Below, one piece after another: positions 23,685-34,497 of a DNA stretch of 64,000 nt (position 1 is the first letter of the stretch; each line of letters begins with the position of its first letter). The position numbers and the translations under genes were made by a program. The notes beneath the pieces are model-generated. The model did no database searches. It was given only the letters and a program-made list of their open reading frames with translations, and had not been told where the DNA came from. The stretch comes from Astragalus membranaceus (taxonomy: Eukaryota > Streptophyta > Magnoliopsida > Fabales > Fabaceae). The DNA lies in NCBI GenBank assembly GCA_039519185.1, contig CM076847.1:806001-870000 (forward strand). The letters are read 5' to 3'.

Positions 23685-25700
23685 GTAAAAATGTAGATTT
23701 TACATCTAGTTGGTACACACTCCAATTCTCACCAACAGCTATTGCTAGAATACACCTGATAGTGTCCCATCTCGCAATGGGGCAAACACTTCCTCAAAAT
23801 CAATTCCAGCCTTTTGTGAGTACCCTTTGGCAACTAATCTTGTCTTATATTTGTCTATCTTCCCTTCCTCATTAAACTTCGTTTTGTACACCCACTTAAC
23901 TCCAATCTTCTTAGCATTTGGAGGTAAGTCTTCTAACTTCCATGTCTGATTCTTTTCTATGGACTGAATTTCAACATTCATAGCATCTCTCCACTTCGCA
24001 TTTTGAACAGCTTCATCAAATGTTAATGGATCTGAGGGATTCTCAAAGGCAATAAGGCTATGCAATTCACTAGCATCAAGCAAGTCCTTACTGCCAGTAA
24101 GATCTCCAGACACCGTGTTATTAATAATGAAATCCTTGAACCATGCTGGTTCCTTTCTAACTCTAGGTTCCAACAAATTTGGATCATCATCATCATTTTC
24201 AAAATCATCATTTTCATCTGCTTCTCCCCTCCCTTAATCTAAGTTCGGGGAGAGTTCAGAACTTTGCCCACCAGGTGCCACGGTGTTCTGACTGCTAATA
24301 GTGGTGATTTCATCTTCAGCTGCTTTCTCATTTTCTTCTAAATCACATTCTGGTTCACTAACCCTTTCTGATTCTTCCTTATTCTCCCAATTCCATCTCT
24401 TTGATTCATCAAAATTCACATCTCTACTTATCATTATTTTCTTGGTGAGGGGATCATAGAGCCTATAAGCCCTAGACTCTTCACTTATTCCAAGGAAAAC
24501 ACACTTTCTACTCTTATCATCTAGTTTCTTTCTTTGATTATCTGGGGTATGCATGTAAGCTAGGCAACCAAACACTCTAAGGTGTCCTACTGAGGGTTTG
24601 ATATCACTCCAAGCTTCCTCAGGAGTGATATCCTTAATAGACACAATGGGGCATCTATTTAACACATAGAAACTCCATCTAGCTGCTTCAGGCCAGAAAC
24701 TCTTTGGTAGCTTGGAATCACTCAACAGTCATCTAACCATGTTCATTACAGTTCTGTTTTTTTCTCTCTGCTACACCATTTTGTTGAGGTGTAAAGGCTG
24801 TTGTTAATTGCCTTCTAATCCCATTCACAGAGCAAAATTCAACAAACTCATTTGAGTTAAATTCCCCTCCCCTATCTGTTCTCAAACAACTAATAGAACA
24901 CTGACTCTCCTTTTCAACCATGGTTTTAAAATGTTTAAATGTTTCAAAAGCACTAGGTTTTTCACTAAGGAAATATATCCAACCTCTCCTACTAAAGTCA
25001 TCAACGAAGGATATAAAATACCTCTTTTTTTTGTTTGATTCTGGTGTGATAGGGACACATATGTCAGAGTGCACTAGCTCCAATCTCCTTGAAGCTCTCC
25101 AACTGCTGTGCTTTGGAATGTTGTCTCTGTGTTGTTTCCCAATTTGACATTCTGTGCACACCCTCTCTGTCTCAACCAATGTAGGAAGCCCCTTCACCAT
25201 CTCCTTCGGCTTGAGTAGCATCAATCCCTTATGACTTAGGTTCCCATACCTTCTGTGCCATAGCTCTGTAGTTTCCTCAACAGTAATTTGCATACAGTTT
25301 GTGGTGGTCTCAACAGGGGTGACTTTGATTGCAAACATCCTATTGTTAGCCATGAAAGGGGTCATGATCAAACCCTTTTCCTTGTGATACACCTTGCACT
25401 TGTCATCCTCAAAGACCACCTTCGGCTTCTTTTGTTGTAATTGCCCAATGCTTAGGAGGTTGCTTCTCAAATTCGGAACATAGTATACATCAGATACTGC
25501 CTGTATCCTCCCTTCTATCTTCAATTGAACATTGCCTCTTGCTTCAACATTCAGCTTCCTACCATCTCCAAGTTTCACAGTTTCCTTGAAATTCTCATCA
25601 AGATTAGTGAACCACTCTTTGATTCCACACCTATGTGTGCTGCAACCCGAGTCTAGGAACCATATACTCTCCTTTCCATCTTCTTGATCATCACTAGTGC
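23685..25700 (-). pseudogene. Copia integrase and first part of reverse transcriptase
   Basis: On the minus strand the integrase zinc-binding region (LWHRRYGNLSHKG, then CTECQIGKQHR) is followed by the core (LVHSDICVPITP, FVDDFSRRGWIYFL, CLRTDRGGEFNSNEF, FTPQQNGVAERK). A frame change near 24730 leads to the C-terminal region (GHLRVFGCLAYMHTPD), which stops near 24236. Next come KWRDAMNVEIQSIEKNQTW and VAKGYSQKAGIDFEEVFAP, where an apparent one-base loss near 23780 shifts the frame. Several breaks mean it cannot make a working polyprotein. Confidence 0.88.
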
Positions 25701-26160
25701 CATTAGGAGCATTTCTTCTTCCTCATCGAAACCTGTGTAATTTGCTTCATTGCCTTCAAGATTTGGGCATTCGTATTGATAGTGCCCAAGTTTGCGGCAT
25801 TTGTAGCACTCAATGTGTTCTTTTGATCTACCCCTTCCTCTTCCTGCACCACGTCCTCTTCCTCTTCCTTCGCCGAATCGTACTTCAAGATCGTCTCAAG
25901 CGTGTTGCGATCAATCGCTTGAAATATATAGTTTTTGGCTTTTAGGTCTTTCAATTTCGCCTCGTCACGCGTCTTCTTCTGATCTGGACTTGCATTCGCT
26001 ACCAATTGTGGAATTCCGTTCTCCACCACTTCCCAGTAATCTTTAGACCTAAGAAGGTTCTCCATCAACATCTTCCAGTGTTCGTAATACTCGTCAAGCT
26101 TCGGTATCGCCGGTTGAACGTAGCTTCCATTTTCTTTCTCTTTGTCCGCCATTGAAATGA
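25701..26160 (-). pseudogene. Copia gag
   Basis: The minus strand starts MADKEKENGSYVQPAIPKL and continues with YYEHWKMLMENLLRSKDYW, the usual start of copia capsid proteins. The CCHC zinc knuckle (CYKCRKLGHYQYEC, about 25765-25806) is in a different frame, so a frameshift near 25860 has broken it. Confidence 0.82.
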
Positions 26161-26205
26161 ATTCACGCTTCTTCAAGAACTGTGGTCTTGATTTCCCGTT
26201 CCAGG

Positions 26206-26228
26206 CCCCATAGAGCTCTGATACCAAT
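26206..26228 (-). other. Primer-binding site of the copia element
   Basis: Next to the 5' LTR the minus strand reads TTGGTATCAGAGCTCTATGG, which contains the sequence complementary to the 3' end of initiator-Met tRNA used by most plant copia elements. Confidence 0.8.
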
Positions 26229-26446
26229 TGTAACAGAAAACGAATTGTAAAACTGTGAAAAACGTTGACTTCATTGATTGATTCAGTGACTTTATACAAT
26301 GAGTATCAATTCCTATCTGGGCCAATTATATTACAACAATACAAAGAGCCCAATACAACACTACTTGGGTCAGTCAATATGCTAAGCTCATTATTACTAA
26401 TTGTTTAACAACACAACAGGTACCGTCTACAACCCTATTATCTACA
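26229..26446 (-). repeat. 5' LTR of the copia element
   Basis: 218 bp, nearly identical to 20091-20309. The target duplication TATTG follows at 26447-26451. Confidence 0.93.
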
Positions 26447-26451
26447 TATTG

Positions 26452-26540
26452 TTGGTAAATGAAGCCTTGGATCTAGCAAATAGGAGAAAGGACACTATTG
26501 AAGTTATAAGATGAACCTTGTATCGGTGGTGGAGAGCTTC
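26452..26540 (+). pseudogene. LINE reverse-transcriptase fragment, right part
   Basis: LVNEALDLANRRKDTIEVI continues the LINE fragment cut at 20090, then hits a stop near 26505. The sequence past about 26540 is no longer recognisable. Confidence 0.7.
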
Positions 26541-26582
26541 TAGACATTTGTTGGCCCCATGAATTCTCGACTGAAGACACAA

Positions 26583-26600
26583 CCCCCCCCCCCCCCCCCC
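26583..26600. repeat. Poly(C) tract
   Basis: About eighteen consecutive C residues. Runs this long are uncommon in AT-rich plant DNA and may also be poorly resolved in an assembly. Confidence 0.85.
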
Positions 26601-26802
26601 TCCTGCCATGCTTATCGAGCCAATTGGCATATTTCTACATTGCAGACATGTTTAAGCAATTATTGATCATACAAGTTGCTTTTTGTTTTAGATTTTGGGT
26701 AAAAAATCATATCTGGAGCAAAAAAAATTTCAATATAATACGACCAAACAATACTCTCTATGACCCCCAAATGTTCTCACATGGTAAAATGGTATTAATT
26801 AA

Positions 26803-26938
26803 AAATTATCACCCCTCACAATTGTCCTGGAATATAAATTCTTCCATGCTGAAAAAGAAAACGCGCGTAGTGACATAACATGGGCAAAATCGCAGATGAG
26901 AGAACTTAATATAACCTCAAATGCAAACTACACAAATG
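26803..26938. repeat. Direct repeat, copy 1
   Basis: Contains ATTGTCCTGGAATATAAAT and ACATAACATGGGCAAAATCG, and matches 27643-27778 with small differences. The two copies bracket about 700 bp. Confidence 0.8.
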
Positions 26939-27642
26939 AAAGTTTCTTTTTTTTACATCGTTCTCGAATTTGCATAGTTTTTATTGAAACATTTTGCTAT
27001 AGTTCAATTTCTGCACTCAATACGAGTTGAACACAATTGGTTTGACGCAAATTGGTTGAGAAATGACCAAATAAGAGCCAAAACACATTTTATAGATGCG
27101 AATTGCTTTTTGAGAGTGTTTGCGTTGTACACGCTTTTATGAACAAAATATTTGACATATTCTATTTCCTTGTTGAATTTTGAGCATTTTAGGCTCAAGA
27201 ATCGTTCAATTTGGTGCTCTATAGCAAAATCACCATTGTTGAGATTGCAAGTTGTTTGAACTTCCAATTCAAGATTTCGCTTCCAGAAGTGATTTTGCGC
27301 ATAAGCACTTTTCTAAGCTTAATTTTGGTTTCATTGAATTTCTTGCGAAATTTTATTAAAGTTAGAGTCCATTTTTATTCAATTTGGTCGCATATTGCAT
27401 CAGTTATTCAAGAAACAAGAAATCAAAGTGTTCTTGATGTTCTTGAGCACATTCATAGTGTTCTTTATTTTTCTGTATTTTTTTTAAAAGGATCAAACTG
27501 AAACAAAAATGAAAGATAAGGGACCAAAGTGAGAAAAAAAGATAAAAGACGAAACTGACACAGAAATGAAAGATAAATGACCAAAACGAGAAAAAAAAAT
27601 ATAAAAGACTAAAAATAAAGAACCAAAAAGTGCAATTTAGGC
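26939..27642. other. DNA between two direct repeats
   Basis: AT-rich, with no coding content that I recognise. The right end (GACCAAAACGAGAAAAAAAA, AAAGAACCAAAAAGTGCAAT) looks like the edge of a transposable element. This could be an insertion, or the spacer of a local duplication. Confidence 0.4.
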
Positions 27643-27778
27643 TAAAAATTATCACGCCTGACAAATGTCCTGGAATATAAATTTTTCCTTGCTGAAAAAG
27701 AAAACGTAGTGACATAACATGGGCAAAATCGCAGACGAGGGAACTTAACTGAATCTCACCTCAAGTGCAAACTACACA
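27643..27778. repeat. Direct repeat, copy 2
   Basis: Second copy of 26803-26938. Confidence 0.8.
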
Positions 27779-28431
27779 CGCTCGCGGTAATCAACAATTG
27801 TAAACAGATGCTTTGGTATTTGTTTTTCCTAAACGTAGTCAACTTCAAATTTCATAACAATTCACGTTTTAGAAGATTTTATAGTTTAATAAGCATGAAA
27901 ATGACAGAAATGATATTTACCTTGCAATATGAATAGGGTTAAAAAATGGCAATGGCAACCAGAGCCACTTAATAACCTTTGGGCGCGGAGTTTACTTAGC
28001 TAAGCTTTCAATCAAACACCCTATAGACACGATAACAAAACAAAATACCATGAAATCGCAGATACAAATTCCAATCATTGATAGTTAAAAATAACAATGA
28101 TGATGGATAGAATAGAATCATAGAAGCGCAGAAACAAGCTTGGATTTATAATAAATAAAAAGGTGGCTGAATGAGAGAAATGCTTGCTACCTGATTCCCT
28201 GCGGTTTCAGACGCAAGTTGCCGTTGTGCGGTATTGTAGAATCTTCCAATTTGGAGTGATAACTGAGAGTTGGAGCGAATTTTCGGAACAGTGAAAAGGC
28301 AAATGGTTGTGTATAGGTAGAAGGCACAACTTTGAAGTTGAAGGGGGAAATCATTTCAGGACAAAAAACGAAAACTTGTTTCTACTCCGTAATTAAAAAT
28401 TAAAATATATGACCAAAAATAAAAACTATTA
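27779..28431. other. Intergenic DNA, possibly an untranslated exon of a lost gene
   Basis: On the minus strand, about 28340-28195 reads like a non-coding leader exon ending CAGGGAATCAG/GTAGCA, followed by T-rich intron-like DNA. No coding exon follows before the repeats at 27778. This is weak evidence for a gene remnant. Confidence 0.25.
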
Positions 28432-28545
28432 TTTTTGGTATAAACTGGGTTATCCCATGTGCGTAGCTACAAAAACTAACCTCTTGAGCTGGGTAAGACC
28501 GCAATGGGTGGCAAAATTCTCTCTCAAAAGATTTAACACTAAATA
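28432..28545 (-). mobile_element. Partial SINE related to the one at 37273
   Basis: TTGAGCTGGGTAAGACCGCA and AAAAGATTTAACACT correspond to the 3' half of the SINE at 37273-37448. The tRNA-like part is missing. Confidence 0.5.
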
Positions 28546-28659
28546 TGCTCAAATAAAAATTATTATGTAATCGCAAAACTAATTGTTATGCTATTAATTC
28601 ATGAGAATTATTCACATTTAATGAACAAGATGACCACCGAGAAGGATTGAATAGAGTCA

Positions 28660-28985
28660 AAGTGTGAGGAATTAAGAGCCGTGGTATGTCATTTACTTTG
28701 GAGCAGGAAGAATAAAGAAGAACATTATGTGTCGTATATTCGCCTTTTTAGACCTTGGGTCATGATCACTAATTGTGGGAAGGAGTACCGTGATGCAATG
28801 GTTGCTTCTGGGCCGGTACAACATCGTGTCATGAAGCATATTAGTGTTAAGTGGGATCCCCCTGATGGTGATTGGTTATGTCTTAACTGTGATGGTGTCG
28901 TGAAAGCTTCTTTTAAGGTTGTTGGTGTTGTGGTGGTATAGTGAGAAACTTTAATGCAATTTGGCCCTATTGGTTGCCGAGAGTT
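28660..28985 (+). pseudogene. LINE/RNase H-like fragment
   Basis: The plus strand encodes KWDPPDGDWLCLNCDGVVK, the start of the RNase H-like domain found in plant LINEs. A short frame-shifted continuation resembling GIVRNFNAIWPYW follows near 28940. Preceding residues (LLWSRKNKEEHYVSYIRLF) fit the linker before that domain. It is a short, broken fragment. Confidence 0.55.
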
Positions 28986-30666
28986 TTCTCTGTCATTTCA
29001 AGAGATGTAGCTTAAATCAGCTGCTGCTTCCCCAGCATTTTTCCCACAGATGTTGCAAACTTCATAAAAACCTTCCCATGTAGTTTCTGATCCAGTCCCT
29101 TTCCTCCAACACCATTGCAATTGCTTCGGCTTATGCTTAGAATAGACAAAATCAAAATAACTAAACATTTAGCAGTAAACTGAAAAGTTTGTTTTAAACA
29201 AAAATATGGTACCTTGAATCTTATTTCCTCCTTTCTTTCTCTTTTGGAATAAGTTGTTGTTCAGTCTATTTTATTTGTATTTCCCAAGTGCACCATAACA
29301 ATGAAATCTAACATCAGGAGTATTGAAATTGGCAATAAGATATAAAACTAAATTGGTAGTGCAGGAAATTATGCACATGGGCCATTATCCTAAATACATA
29401 AGGCATTCCATTCACCAACCAACATTTGTTAGCGCTATCTAAATCAGGGGACACGATGACATCCCCATGCTCTTTGTTATTAGAATAGCAGATCAGTTGC
29501 TCACTTAATAATAGATATAGATAGCATGGATAAGATACAAAATTAAACTTATGAATGCAAATAAGGCAACTGGAAAAAAAATGATTTAATGGTTTGCTAT
29601 AACTGAATCAAAAACCAAATTTACAGGTGCAATAAGAGACCTATCAATTACATGACTAAGTTAAAACTAACTTTTGAATAAAATAAATTAGTCAAAATAT
29701 TGATTAATCGATTCTAATTCACCATTGAAAAAGAATAGTTGCTTCTGTCTTTGTTTTTTGGTACCCTTAAAACCCAACCAACAATTCATAAGCATAAAAC
29801 CCCAAACATCAAGATCAAACACAGTAATTAACACTGAAAAAAGATTCAACAGCTCTCATCCCTCTCTATCTTAAACTCACTCACCTTGTTAAAACATGTT
29901 TCATCACTTCCATGAAAAAGATAGACCATCAACACAACTCTCCGGGCAGTACTATCTTGCTCAGCACTCCCATGTGTAAGTTTTTATTATTAATATATTT
30001 TAATGTCGTGTTTATTGGCAGCGTCCTCTTTGGCATTCGTCCTCTTTACTTTGGTTGAACAGATAAGTTCAATTTCTAAACTAGGTTAGAAGATTCAAGA
30101 ACATGATTCACAATCTTCTTTATTATTATGAATCAAAGAAATTAAATCTAAATTAAGAGACCTGCAGGAAACAATATTTCTAAAGTAAAGAAATAAAACC
30201 TAACATCTTATTCAAAGAAAGAAGTGAAAAACTCTGAATGTAGCAGAACAACACTCACAATCTTCAACCTGGGCTTATCGAAAAAGAAAAAAAAAACAAA
30301 CTTCAACCTGGGAAACATGAACAGAAATAGAGAGCAGAGGTGCGGGAGAGCGGCGACACGTAGAGTTCAGCGTTTGTACATTCAGAGCCTTGACCAAGGG
30401 GAAGAATTGCTCTCCCGTTCACCTAAAGCCATCAAAGCGTAAAGAAGCTGAACCCGTTGGAGAAGAGGTACCGCAAGAAGAAGAAGGAGATGATGGGATT
30501 GACAAACACGACGAAGGTGCGCAGGTCTCTGTGCAATAGATCGGCGAAGACGACGTTGGTTCATGGGAGCGGAGAAGCGGTGAGGTGCATTCGTGGGTGC
30601 GGCGAATTTTGGATTTTAGCAAGATCAATATTGAGACGTGATGTTATGCGCGCTGGATTGAGAGTT
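28986..30666. other. Region with possible gene remnants on the minus strand
   Basis: I found no complete gene. On the minus strand there are exon-like pieces: about 30580-30440, which in one frame reads VVFADLLHRDLRTFVVFVN; about 29990-29884, ending in a donor-like ACAAG/GTGAGTG; and about 29120-28985. None has a proper start and at least one has an internal stop. GC content rises near 30330-30620, like a 5' exon. I do not recognise the product. Confidence 0.25.
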
Positions 30667-30675
30667 TTTATTTTA

Positions 30676-31202
30676 GGTTTAATTACCGTACCCCTATTAT
30701 GATCAACTCACACGATTTTGGTCTTCAAAGTTTTAATTTGACGATTTTGATCCCCCTATTTTCCCAATTTGTAAAATCAAGGTCCCCCACTTAATTTGGT
30801 CAAAATTAAAACTGACTTTGACCAAAAATCCTACGTGGCAGGCCACGTAGACTGCCACGTAGGCACTGTTCATCTCTCTCTCTCTCTCTCAGCACTGTTC
30901 TCTCCTCTTTCTCACAGCCCCCTCCCCTCCCCCACCGTAACCCCTCCCCCCTTCGCATATCCCCTCCCCCCTTCGCACGATCTGTCTCTCTCCCCTTCTC
31001 CCCTTCTCTGGTTCGTTCTCCCCTCCCCCTCTCTCGCCGTTCTCTCTCTCGTCGCTCTCCCTCTCTCGTCGCTCTCTCTCTCTCCTTTCTCTCTCGCCGT
31101 TCGCCGTTCAGATCCAGATCGGGTAGGGGTTCACGGAGTCGCAGAGGAGGGAAAGGAAAACTAGGTGGGTGGTGGCTGTGGGTGGTGACGGTGAGAGAGA
31201 AA

Positions 31203-31264
<62 letters not shown>

Positions 31265-31583
31265 GTCCGAAGGGGGAGGGGAGGTGCGAAAGGGGGAGGG
31301 GAGGTGCGAAGGGGGGAGGGGAGGGGTTACGGTGGGGGGAGGGGGATGTGAGAGAGAGGAGAGAACAGTGCTGAGAGAGAGATGAACAGTGCCTACGTGG
31401 CAGTCTACGTGGACTGCCACGTAGGGTTTTTGGTCAAAGTCGGTTTTAATTTTGACCAAATTAAGAGAGAGACCTTGATTTTACAAATTGGGAAAATAGG
31501 GGGATCAAAATCGTCAAATTAAAACTTTGGGGACCAAAATCGTGAGTTGGTCATAATAGGAGGACCAAAACTGTAATTAAGCC
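30676..31583. mobile_element. Fold-back Mutator-like element (908 bp)
   Basis: The 9-bp duplication TTTATTTTA (30667-30675 and 31584-31592) flanks long inverted repeats. The left end starts GGTTTAATTACCGTACCCC, and the opposite strand from the right starts GGCTTAATTACAGTTTTGG. The arms match for more than 200 bp (ACTGCCACGTAGGCACTGTTC on the left, its complement on the right) and continue into CT/GA-rich arms, so almost the whole element could fold into one hairpin. A 9-bp duplication with long inverted repeats is typical of MULEs. The long frames inside are products of the arms and a GA microsatellite. Confidence 0.88.
31204..31261. repeat. (GA)n microsatellite inside the MULE
   Basis: About 27 GA units near the centre of the hairpin, matched by CT-rich tracts in the left arm. 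Confidence 0.85.
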
Positions 31584-31685
31584 TTTATTTTATTTAATTT
31601 TTTTAACGAAGTGATGAGAGTTGAGCAAGTTTCGAATCGACACTGGAGATAAATCAAAAGTTATATTATAAACTCTAAATATTTT

Positions 31686-32320
31686 GGCCCGGCGCATCTC
31701 TTCCTTAATAGCCAAAGGCCGGCGAGAAACTATAGGCACTTTCCTTTCTCTCTTATCTTAGTATCTTAGAGCTAACTTCAGAGACCAAAAAGGAATATGC
31801 ATCGTCATAAAGAGCCTTATTCAATAAGCAGGCGAGCTCCGATGAACTGCCCGGCAAGACGCTTTGATGGACCAGCCAAAAAGTACCGTGGAAACCCCAA
31901 AGCCAGATCTCTATCCTCTATATATTGACCAATTCTCGTGCTTCATAACGAGCAAAATCCTCTTTCTTTGAAGCGAATTCCTGCCCTTTGGGATCTTCCG
32001 GGAAATAAAAGAGAAAAGAAGACCGTCCCATCTTGCGAGATCTCTCCATGATAAAGAAATCAGATGAGACTGAGTAGGAGTACAACACCCTTACTGACGA
32101 TACACTGTGAAAACACTTCCTGATGTCGAATTCCAAAAACCGGAGACTGAGAATAGATCCCAGATCCCCAGCCCAGGCCATGCTATCCAGAATGAACTCT
32201 TATTTCATCCCACGAGTCACCCGGTTAATCAAGATGTAGAAGCCCAACTTCCTCACAGACATAGTAGGCATAGGTCCAACCACCTTTTTTTTTAGTAGAA
32301 GTCTGAGCGGTCAACCCCGG
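31686..32320 (-). other. Probable mitochondrial DNA insert (NUMT)
   Basis: Composition is more balanced than the AT-rich surroundings and the text style is unlike them. An 87-codon minus-strand frame (31918-32181) contains RFLEFDIRKCFHS. This matches the plant mitochondrial maturase MatR (FLEFDIRKCFHT), after which the sequence diverges, as in the chimeric ORFs common in plant mitochondrial genomes. Further minus-strand pieces include YFLAGPSKRLAGQFIGA and KVPIVSRRPLAIKEE. There is no intact mitochondrial gene. Borders are approximate. Confidence 0.45.
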
Positions 32321-32499
32321 CTTGGGTGGGCTCCCTTTACAACTTTCATTCTTTGATTGGTACACTTGGCTGTATGTTCTACTTGGCCCATATATCCGAT
32401 TGTGCCTGTGATAGCGTTTGGTTTGGAGAATGTTATGCAATGTGATCACAATTATAACGCCCCCTCACGGACCTGCTATAAATTGTTGGGCCAAAACAC

Positions 32500-32623
32500 T
32501 ATGAATTCATTTAATAGCTTTTTCTTGCAGAAGCGCTATGGAAATCTCCGTGTCTAATATAATAGCGCTTCAAGTAACAAGCGCTATAAAAGTCTGCTAT
32601 TAAAGGTAACTTTTGGTGTAGTG
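32500..32623. mobile_element. Terminal relic of a second CACTA family
   Basis: Read on the minus strand from 32623 it starts CACTACACCAAAAGTTACC and carries repeated AGCGCTAT/ATAGCGCT motifs, as in subterminal regions of CACTA elements. The opposite end was not found, so it is a fragment or a solo end. It differs from the element at 51.2-62.1 kb, which ends in CACTAGTGG. Confidence 0.6.
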
Positions 32624-33015
32624 TTCCTTCATGTACTATTGATGTTCCTTTCCTAGGATAACCAACAAATCTAAATTTTCTTATTTTCTTCCTTATGTTG
32701 GTTTGTGTCCGTCGAATAATAATAATAATAGATTGGTTGAGCACACACATATAACATGCAACTAAACACTAGATAATGCCAACAGAGTTTGGTCTAGCTA
32801 GTAAGGATGGAGTTGTATTTTACGAGACGGCGGTTCATATCTTGCTGTTGATGTAAGGGTTTTGTTGGTAGATAATATATAAACATCTCAATATGTATTC
32901 TTAAAATTTTGGGGCTTTCTCTTACTAAGGCGAGTTTTGTGACCCTACTGAGCGGGATTTTTCATTCAAAAAAACAAGCAATAGTTAATTTTAGGGTCAA
33001 TTATAATTCCTCCCT
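32624..33015. other. Intergenic DNA
   Basis: I see no supported feature here. Confidence 0.5.
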
Positions 33016-33031
33016 CAAGAGATGTGTATAT

Positions 33032-34481
33032 TTTTTTTTTATAAGCAAAATTTCATTTAAGGAGCACTGGGAGTGCTCAAACCCAACCAACAATGGTTAC
33101 AAATTGTTTAGGACTTGTAGTGGATTAGACCACCATGATGAAATAGATACAGATGAATGGAAATCTAATCTATAAACACTCCAACTCCGATAAGCTCTTG
33201 ATGCGAATTACCGTGGAGTCAACATTCGCTTCCTCCTCTTTAAAAATGGCTCTGTTCCTAGCGAGCCAAATGCTTCAGCAAGTTGTTAGCCATAACATAT
33301 GTTTCGTACGCTTTGATTTTTTCCCTTTGCACAAAGTTGCACATCCAAGGAATAACTCCTCCAGAGGCTTGGACAAGTCTAGATCAACGTCAATCCAAGC
33401 GCTGTCTCCTTCCCAAACTGAAGTTGCGAAAGGACAATTGAGAAATAGATGAGATCTTGTCTCGGCTTCTTGGTGACATATGGGGCAGCGGGCATCGAGA
33501 TCGGAATTAATGACATTCCTCCTAAGCAATTGCATGCAAACCGGCAGTGAATCCAACAAAAGACGCCAACCAAACACTATTACCTTCGATGGGACAATAC
33601 TTTTCCACAAGGATGCCGTAATTACTTGTTGACCCGAAAGGGGTTGCTGCTGAATGGGCGCGGAATTCAGCTCCAAATAGAAGGATTTAACCGAAAAAGA
33701 TTTTGAAGAATCGTGCGGCCAAATCCACCGGTCCTTCTTTCCTCTATTCGGCGCAATGGGTAACACAATACTGTGCAAAATCTCTCATTCAGCTGCAGTC
33801 ACGGGATCTCTGAAATGCTGCCAATCATCATTCCACCGCCAATTATCACCAGTCCAACTACCCAGTTCAGCCACAGTTTTAAGTTGCCGACCACAAGCTT
33901 CAAAGAGTATAGGGAATACCTTAAAGAAGGGCTCAGTGCCTAACCATTGGTCCTTCCAAAAATTAATGCGACTGCCATCCCCCAATCCTCTTCTTATGCC
34001 CCATGCGAATCTTCTTTGCTCCTCCACCTTAGAATCCGATAACACCAAATCCCTCCACCAGATTGATCCAATGTTTCGCATTGAGTGACCCTCCATTGAG
34101 GCATAGACAAATGAGTTAGCAAAATCGCCATACCTGTGAGATAATAAGCGACTCCAACAAGCGTTATTCTCCGTCAAAGATCTCCATTCCCATTTGGAAA
34201 GAAGTGTGATGTTGAACGCTTCGAGATTTTTGATCCCTAACCTGCCATCCTTTTTTTGATTTGCACACAGTGTCCCAAGCCACCCAATACATTCCGTGCT
34301 CCCCTTCCTTGATCCCCCATAAGAAATCTCTTTGGATTTTTACCATTTTCTTGATTACAATCTTTGGCGCTTTGTAGAAAGACATCATGTATACCGGGAT
34401 GCTATTCAAAACAGAATTAATTAAAGTTACCCAGTCTCCTATAGAGAGATAGCGCCCCTTCCACGTTGCCAGCCTTTTGCG
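33032..34481 (-). mobile_element. 5'-truncated LINE (1450 bp) with 16-bp target duplication
   Basis: A 16-bp duplication CAAGAGATGTGTATAT (33016-33031 and 34482-34497) brackets the insert. A T-run at 33032-33040 is the poly(A) tail of a minus-strand LINE. The coding part is the end of ORF2: RYLSIGDWVTLINSVLNSIP and YKAPKIVIKKMVKIQRDFLW (34484-34164), WWRDLVLSD and GDGSRINFWKDQWLG (34177-33785), then a zf-RVT domain (LWKSIVPSKVIVFGWRLL, CPICHQEAETRSHLFLNC; 33778-33275). Frameshifts near 34220 and stops near 33780 break it. The 3' untranslated part (33041-33270) also occurs at 41346-41552. Confidence 0.92.
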
Positions 34482-34497
34482 CAAGAGATGTGTATAT

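Larger units (their letters stand above)
20091..26446 (-). mobile_element. Full-length, defective Ty1/copia retrotransposon (6.36 kb)
   Basis: The element has two LTRs (20091-20309 and 26229-26446) and a 5-bp target duplication TATTG at 20086-20090 and 26447-26451. It is transcribed on the minus strand, so the 26229-26446 copy is the 5' LTR. A primer-binding site matching the initiator-Met tRNA end (TGGTATCAGAGC on the minus strand) adjoins it. The order is gag, integrase, reverse transcriptase, RNase H. Gag, integrase, the integrase-RT junction and the RT each carry a frameshift or stop. Two later insertions lie inside: a solo LTR (20412-21652) and an hAT element (22786-23676), about 2.1 kb in all. 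The two LTRs differ at about ten positions by eye, roughly 95% identity. Confidence 0.93.

Noticed and set aside
30806..31459. 217-codon minus-strand frame and other Ser/Pro/Arg/Glu frames at 30.8-31.4 kb
   Set aside because: They come from the GA/CT microsatellite and the inverted arms of the MULE.
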